From: Gliomastix tumulicola | Lineage: Eukaryota > Ascomycota > Sordariomycetes > Hypocreales > Bionectriaceae | Length of the DNA stretch: 64,000 nt | Assembly: GCA_001599755.1 (NCBI GenBank) | Contig: BCHX01000001.1 | Span: 4,216,001-4,280,000, forward strand | Reading direction: 5' to 3' | Shown here: positions 58,101-64,000 of the stretch, piece by piece | Numbering within the stretch: the first letter of the stretch is position 1 | Layout of the letters: every line of letters begins with the position of its first letter | Translations under genes and position numbers: made by a program | The notes under the pieces: generated by a model | What the model was told of the DNA's origin: nothing | Database searches by the model: none | The model's input: only the letters and a program-made list of their open reading frames with translations

Positions 58101-58364
58101 AACAAGGTGAAAGATGGTGGGAGAAAAACAAGGAGATGTGAGATGTGCTGAGTAAGACTGGCTGGGAAGGGGAAGGGAGTGAAATCCAAGTTCCATCGGT
58201 GTGTGAGAGACCCGCGCACCACAGTCGTAATCTAGCCTCGCTACCGTATAAGGCGGACAACTTCCATCGTTGTGCTTCTTCTTCTTCTTCTTCTCTCTTC
58301 GCCGCTAGGGCTTCGATCAAGACTACCGATCCTTGACAGACGGACGGCATCAGAATGCCAAAGC
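55190..58364. other. 3.2 kb convergent region rich in simple repeats
   Basis: Tail-to-tail space between the CBF1-type gene and the YDR124W-like gene, four times larger than most other convergent gaps here. It holds T runs, CT tracts, (CCAT)6 at 56183-56206, TGCATGCA repeats near 56390-56405, CA and GT dinucleotide repeats (56935-56952, 57588-57608) and G runs near 57795. No coding exon, tRNA or transposon feature was found. Confidence 0.5.
56183..56206 (+). repeat. (CCAT)6 microsatellite
   Basis: Six perfect CCAT units in the large convergent gap. A shorter similar repeat lies at about 35197-35213. Confidence 0.8.
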
Positions 58365-60429
58365 TCATAGAGGACCACCTACTCGGGCTCCAAGAGGAAC
58401 CGAGTCTATGACTTCCGAAACACCTGGCAGCGAAGGCATTGGTCTGCCGTCGCTGTAGTTGTAATTGTGTTGGGTCACGAGTGGCGGCGGTGGTATATCT
58501 CCCGCGCGGAACAACTGGTTCGGGTTCGGGTTATAGCTGGGCCGTGGCATGCTGTCGACGAAGCCGGCGGGGACAAAGGACTGTGGCGTGTGTGTTGCTG
58601 GAACATTCGGGACAAACGAAGTCGTCGAGTGGCTGTGCTGGTGACCGTAATGCGACTGAGCCGTCGATGGAGCCGTGCCGGTGGGCCAACTCGCCGCGTA
58701 CATCCCGTTGTTTCCATTGCCATAGTCACCAAAAGCCGAAGATCGGCGGCTGCTGTCCTGCGCACTCGACATCATGTCCACGCCTCCCATTCCCGAGCCG
58801 CCAGAGTTGACTGAAGGTGCCGCCCCGTTCACAGATAGACCATCGTCGACAATGCCCTGGTTCGGTTGAGAGTTCATGTTGTGAAGCAGCGGGGGCTGCC
58901 CTCCTGGCTGCTGAGTGCTTCGAACCGACAGCTCGTTGAAGAAGGAGCCATTGTGAGAAGATGTCGCTGGGCTCTGGGATACTGAGGGTGTCGGCATGAA
59001 ATTCTGTGCCCCATTCGTCCGGCCTGTGGCTGACACTTGCTGTTCGTCATCGTCGCGAGCATACAGACCGTCGTCGTTCTCGTTTGGTTGCTGATGATCC
59101 CAGGCGGACCGGTCGTCATTCAGAACATACACCTCAACAGTTGCATCTGTTTTCGATATCGTCAGCCCAAACCCCAAGACAAGTTGATATATCTACCAGT
59201 GGTGGCATCACATACCGATTTCCCCGTTCTTGTATCTCTCCTGCTGCTTGGCGACCTTGAAGATTTCGGTAAGAAACTGCTTCTTGCTGGCATTGGTGGC
59301 GCTTTCAGAAAAGAAGCCGGACAGTGCCTCGTTAGTGCACTCCTCGAGCTTCTTCACGTTCAGGCCCAGCTTCTGGATATCGGCATGCTGCTTTCCCGCT
59401 GGCTCAATCACGAGACTGAGGATGTGGTTGAGGAGGTGCACTCGCTCTGTAGCCACAGTGTTAGCCTTCCAGCGACTTATAGCTGAGCAGCAGCCCGCCG
59501 ATCATGGCTCCTTACCTCTCTTGTAGAGATGATCAGGCTCCTTGTGTCGAACCTTGTCCTCCTTCGTAGACCCCCATGGCTTAGGCCACCAGTCTGGAGC
59601 CTTTTCGTCGCTGCCAGTGTATGGATGCGTAGACTGCTTCTTGGGCTCAACTGCCTTAACCCATGCCTTGGCGATGAGCTTGCAAGCCGACTGCTGGCAG
59701 CTCTTGAAGCGTTGGTCGTAGAAACTCCATAGCGCCTTCGAGTCGCACACCCTGATGCCCCTCCTAGCCATGATTGGCGTCGCCGTGTCGTTGACGTCGT
59801 CGTCGAGAGGATACTGAGATCGAGGTCTCTTGCGGCCAAATCGTGGTCCCGTCTCATCGCCATCGAGGTCGTCTACGCTAGGAAGCTGATGCCGATCAGA
59901 TACCGAGTATCTATGGTTGTAGCCTGGCCGTACAGAGCCGAAGCTATCGACCTTTGGCGAACTCTCCAAACCTTGGCCTGGGGGTGTGAACATCACATTA
60001 GCGTCTATACTGACAATTGCTCCCCGAGCCGTAGATGACTCTTGCCCAACATGTTTGGAACTCACCCATATGTAGCTGTGCGACAGCATTCTGGAACTTG
60101 CTCGAGTCGAAGAACTGGCCGACGACATGGTCCTGAAGCTTTGGGCCGGGGCTGAAGAAGGTCGCCGGTGTTCCATCTTCCAGTATCACAGCAACAAAGT
60201 ACTGCTTGGCCCAAATACCACAGTGTGTGCGGAGGGCATTGTCAATAGCCTAGCACTCCATTAGTCGGCGGTGGCCTGGAGCTCGAGGAGAAGCTGTTCC
60301 TACCATAGGCGGGTGATGGCGAGCAATTTCCAACAAGTCATAGGGCCGTCGTTGGTCGAAGGCTTCGACCCGCGACTGAGGGTAGGATGCCAGACGGGGG
60401 ACAGAGCCTCTGGTCCAATTCTGGACCAT
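58365..60429 (-). CDS. YDR124W-like helical-bundle protein (DUF2841)
   Basis: Five exons, 60429-60304, 60249-60066, 59977-59516, 59446-59216 and 59146-58365, give 594 residues with every border GT/AG and frame kept. The central part (about 190-330) with RVCDSKALWSFYDQRFKSCQ, DWWPKPWGSTKEDKVRHKEP and LYKRERVHLLNHILSLV matches the DUF2841/YDR124W-like helical bundle known from the hrmA-associated subtelomeric cluster of Aspergillus fumigatus. The N-terminus (GIWAKQYFVAVILEDGTPAT) forms a small separate unit. The last 250 residues are Asn/Ser/Pro/Gly-rich and disordered. No DNA-binding domain is evident. Biochemical role unknown; links to hyphal or colony morphology are only by analogy. Confidence 0.82.
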
Positions 60430-63400
60430 AGCTTCGTTATTGCTGTGGTCGGAGAACTAGCAATGTAGTGGATGAAGATGTATAGAGTGTAGCTGAAGTT
60501 ACAGTGTGCTTGGCCAGGTTGAATCAAGAGAGCACCTATAGCGTAAAGACGAGACTGGTGGGCGATATCCCGGGTCCGTAGAATATATCCAAAGCTGAGA
60601 CTGGAAAGGAGGGGCTGAGAGGTCGATGTTATCGGCGATGGTTTGACAGTGGGGAAAGTAGAGCGGCCGCACAGGAGTGAGCGAATGTTGGCTAGATTAA
60701 ACAATTCGGTATAGGATCGGGTAAAGACCTCCCACAGAGAGCTTGCGGGACGTAGCTAGGATGTGATGGTGAAGGTTGAGTGTCGAGCCACGAAAGTGAG
60801 CCGCGAGTAGAAAGAGGAGAAGGAAAGTGCGGAAACAGGCTGCCTAATACAAGAAAACTGCCGGAGGAGGCTCCCAAGTATTTGTTATGCGAACAAAACA
60901 CTCAGAGCGAGCGAGTGGGCAGATCCCAGGCGTGGAGCTCGATTTAGGGTTGATGCTGGTGGGAAGTTCGGATGGAGGAGGAGGTAACGCTGGACAAGTG
61001 TGCGGTCGGGTGCCATAGGCTATGTATGTAACTATGCAAGCATATGTAAGTACTGTATGCAGCCAGCTACCCTCCTGGTATGGTGTGTGTGAGAGGGCGT
61101 GTGAGTATTGAACGGTGGCCGGGCTTGCAGCGGAACCGAATTCTTTGTCTTTGTCTGCCTGTCTCTTCTGTTGTGACACAAAACGAGTGCCGCAGCGCGG
61201 ACAATGAGCTCACACAGGGATGAGCCACACCTCTCCAGGATGATGGAGGGGATGTTGACAGGCGATTGGAACCACTCTTTGGGGGCAACGGAAACACCAA
61301 CCGCTTTCTGAGCTGCTTAGAAGGGGGGCCTGGTGACTATATACGGCATTAGAGAACTGGATCTGGGCTCTGAGGTCGGGGAAGAAGGAGGGGAGAGGGG
61401 TGTCAGCATACAGACACACGGAGCAACACACCGCCTTGGGATCCGATAAACAAGTAGTGTGAAGGTAGACGGCATGGGAAAGTCAGGGGAAATAGCTGTG
61501 CCTGCGAGCCTGTCAGTACTTTGGGAAGACAATCCGCGATCGAGTGCGTCTAAGGCGCAGGGGGAGGAGGAGGAGGAGGAGGAGGAGGAGAAGGAGGAAG
61601 GGGGGGGGGCGTCCAAGGTAGACAAGACCCAGGCAGAAGGTACGTGTGTACATACCGCTGTTCTCCGCGAGAGGAGAACTGGGAATCTCCTTCGCCTTAG
61701 GCCTCCGCTGTGATGGAGTTGCAATACACCGGATGTGTCCGTATCCAAACTCAAGCGCGATCCCGATGACAGGTAATAGCGGCCGATGAACGACAACCGG
61801 CGGTAACGTTGAGAGTTCACGAACTAACAGGCATGGCTCGGACGTGCAAGGGGCGGTGCGCGCATCCGAATGCCATGTGCCAGGCCTCAAGTCCTAAATG
61901 CGGTCTCTGCCTCGTGGCTAGCCAGGTATAGGTTGAGGATTGAGTATTGGCAGATTAGCAGGCGGACGAGCGAAGGGGTGATTGAGACGGCCAGACAACC
62001 TGGTGTCCGATCGCCCAGGTTATCAAGCCATCCGTTTTCCCTCAGCATTGTCCTCAGTTGGTACTTTGTACCGTCTCTGTATGGAGGAGGTAAGGCATAG
62101 GTACTTTGTCAATGGGGGGCACGGGACAATGTGGACAGCAGCGGATACACCTCTCTAATTCACACCCCCCTCCTGTAGCCCTGTCGCAAAGGCCAGGGGA
62201 TCCTGGGCCACTGTTGATGGAAAAGAGAAAACCGGTAGCTGATTCGATAGTATCACCTCGTTGAGAAGGAGAGCTCGGCCAGGCTTGGGTGTAACGTCGA
62301 AATCCTTGCACCTGAAGGAGATGAATCAAGCCTCTCAATGGTTAGTCAAGGCGTGCATCCTCGTGCGCCTGTGTCATGGCAATGGTGGTGCAGAGAGACT
62401 AAGCCGCCAGACCATGGCGGTATGCACATCGTATTCACAATCACGCCTGGTGACCAGCCGTTGGCTGTGGGTGCACGCAGCGACAGGGGCGCGGTGCGCA
62501 TTTGTGCATGGGGCGGGGGCTGGATCGTGCATTGGCGGTTTACTTGGTGGATGTCCCAACAAGATGGAGTGAACGGGAGATGCTGCAATTGTCACCGTAT
62601 TTCCAGCACCGTCTGTCTCGGCCTGATCTTGGATCTACTATCACTGCTAGGCAGCGGCGAGCAGGAAACCTGAAAGCCGAGAGCTGAAAGCCTCGGATGC
62701 CGTATGTCCAAGGGCACATCTTTGCATTTCCAGGGGAATGTGAACGTCCAACGGCATCGATAAGGCTCAGCAAGGCTATTGGATCGGTAAAGACGGCCGG
62801 ACACAGACGGTGAATATATAAGTCAACAAGAATGACATATCGGACGGAGCCGTGAGTGTCAGCCAGGGATGGAGAGCCTCAGAACGATGGATCGCGGTTC
62901 GTCCTTGTAGCCATGTGAAATCGGCCATCGTTGGCGGCATGGCTATTCATCGGAGAGACAAGCTATCAGCATTCCAAACATGCTTCTCTGATGAACCGGT
63001 TGCTTGGCAGGTTTTTGGATGGAAACCAGTGCCTTCGGCCAGCCGCTAGTACCTAGTATTTCGCAGATCATAGTGAACAGTGGGGTGATGACGAGGAGCG
63101 CAAAGGTTGGGCTTGTCGAGCAGTGACGCAAGTCGTGGAGCTGAGCGACGGGGGGGCGTAGCGATTGCTTGCGTTTTGGTCGACCTGCCAAACTGATGGC
63201 TCGATGAGTCGCCTGCTGAAGAAGCATGCCTAATCCCGCCGTCGCATCGTGATCGCATAACCTTAGGCCAAGGTCTTCATATCCACGTGTCTCCCGAAGC
63301 GCCAATCGAGGCCGTCAACTTCACGTTGGAGAGCCAAATTTGAGGGGGGTGTGTTGCTAAGACGAGGGTGTCAGTGAGCCTCTGGGTGCCGGAATTTGCT

Positions 63401-64000
63401 TGATTGGAGAATTGACGCCTGTGCGAGGGCTGTGTGTAACTCGTCATGTTGTTCTCCAGCGCCGGGTGTCATGTTTACGGATCCCGGAGTCTGCAAGTAA
63501 TAATCATTCTGACCCAGTGGTTGGGGTCCGCCGGTAATGTGAGACCGGTTTCTTCAATCCTGCTCGAAGAATTCGATGTTTTGAGTATGGGAATCTGGGC
63601 TTCTGTCATATGGAGAAACGCCAACCCGGAGAAAGCGGTTCGGGCAAGGGGGACTGGGCATGAGACCGTCTGCCCCATCACCTGCCCCTTGGGAGATCCG
63701 GGAGGATGAACGAGATCACGTCACCTGATAAAAGACACCAAGCAGTGGTTAAGTAATGATGTCGAGTGTTGAAGGAGATCCGGCTGCGCGGCTGGAAAAA
63801 TTGGGTGTGCACGCAACGGAGAAAGGCTTGGTGTGGGACAACTTTTTTTTTTCCTTCATTTTTTACGGAGTGCCTGCCCTCCTGCACAAACTGGCAGCTC
63901 ATCGAAGCAACGCCAATCTGGAAGGAGCACGCCGGTCCTGTCCAAGCCTCCTGCCGCTAAAAACGGTTCCCAACGGGACACCGTCAATTCCACTTCAGGC
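60430..64000. other. 3.6 kb without supportable gene
   Basis: Upstream of the YDR124W-like gene to the window end. Open frames are short or low-complexity, such as the GGA/CTC-repeat frame around 61560-61610. A G10 run lies near 61600. A gene starting beyond 64000 could have its promoter here. No tRNA or transposon signature was seen. Confidence 0.5.

Noticed and set aside
61317..61820. 167-codon minus-strand frame with Ser-rich run
   Set aside because: The run comes from a GGA/TCC microsatellite and nothing else supports coding.
1..64000. tRNA, 5S rRNA, CRISPR or transposon features
   Set aside because: No B-box-like GGTTCRANTCC element, cloverleaf, regular spaced repeat, terminal inverted repeat or transposase/reverse-transcriptase motif was seen by eye. 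A tRNAscan or RepeatMasker run would be decisive.

Overview
This window is ordinary nuclear DNA of a filamentous ascomycete. The best fit is Pezizomycotina, probably Sordariomycetes. The coding exons are GC-rich, the introns are short (about 57-103 nt) with GTRNGT donors, CTRAY branch sites and YAG acceptors, and gene products include fungus-specific families such as a DUF1765/UPF0592 protein and a YDR124W-like protein. No bacterial, viral, CRISPR, rRNA, tRNA or intact transposon signal was found. Exon models were built by eye from splice signals, frame continuity and recognisable protein families. No alignment or search could be run.

Seventeen protein-coding genes are supported. Left part (1-22 kb): a PhoD-like phosphatase (-), a DUF1765 protein (+), a BTB/POZ protein (-), mitochondrial GABA transaminase (+) and a small AT-hook protein (-). 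Centre (22-41 kb): the H3K36 methyltransferase SET2 (+), a BMT5-like 25S rRNA methyltransferase (-), a large RGG/proline-rich protein of unknown function (+), the SUMO E1 subunit AOS1 (-) and a conserved protein with a possible DOC/discoidin-like C-terminal domain (+). Right part (42-64 kb): an F-box-like protein (+), a coiled-coil protein (+), the complex I subunit NDUFB3/B12 (-), the CAF1/POP2 deadenylase (+), the GID-complex subunit FYV10/GID9 (-), a CBF1-type bHLH factor (+) and a YDR124W-like protein (-).

The genes are not an operon or a biosynthetic cluster. Their products are housekeeping or regulatory: chromatin, SUMO, mRNA decay, ubiquitin ligation, respiration and nitrogen metabolism. 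Strand alternates almost perfectly along the window (14 of 16 neighbouring pairs are opposite), so most genes sit in divergent pairs with 1-5 kb of shared upstream DNA. The first 1 kb and the last 3.6 kb hold no supportable gene.

No undescribed multi-gene system stands out. The most interesting observations are local: a nested palindrome centred on a CACGTG box upstream of the CBF1-type gene, disordered methionine/glutamine-rich extensions on both sides of AOS1, three places where an in-frame TAG (or a TAG-bounded open leader) makes the gene model ambiguous, start-codon-overlapping uORFs at SET2 and the RGG protein, five tandem branch-point sequences in a GABA transaminase intron, and several conserved-looking proteins of unknown function.
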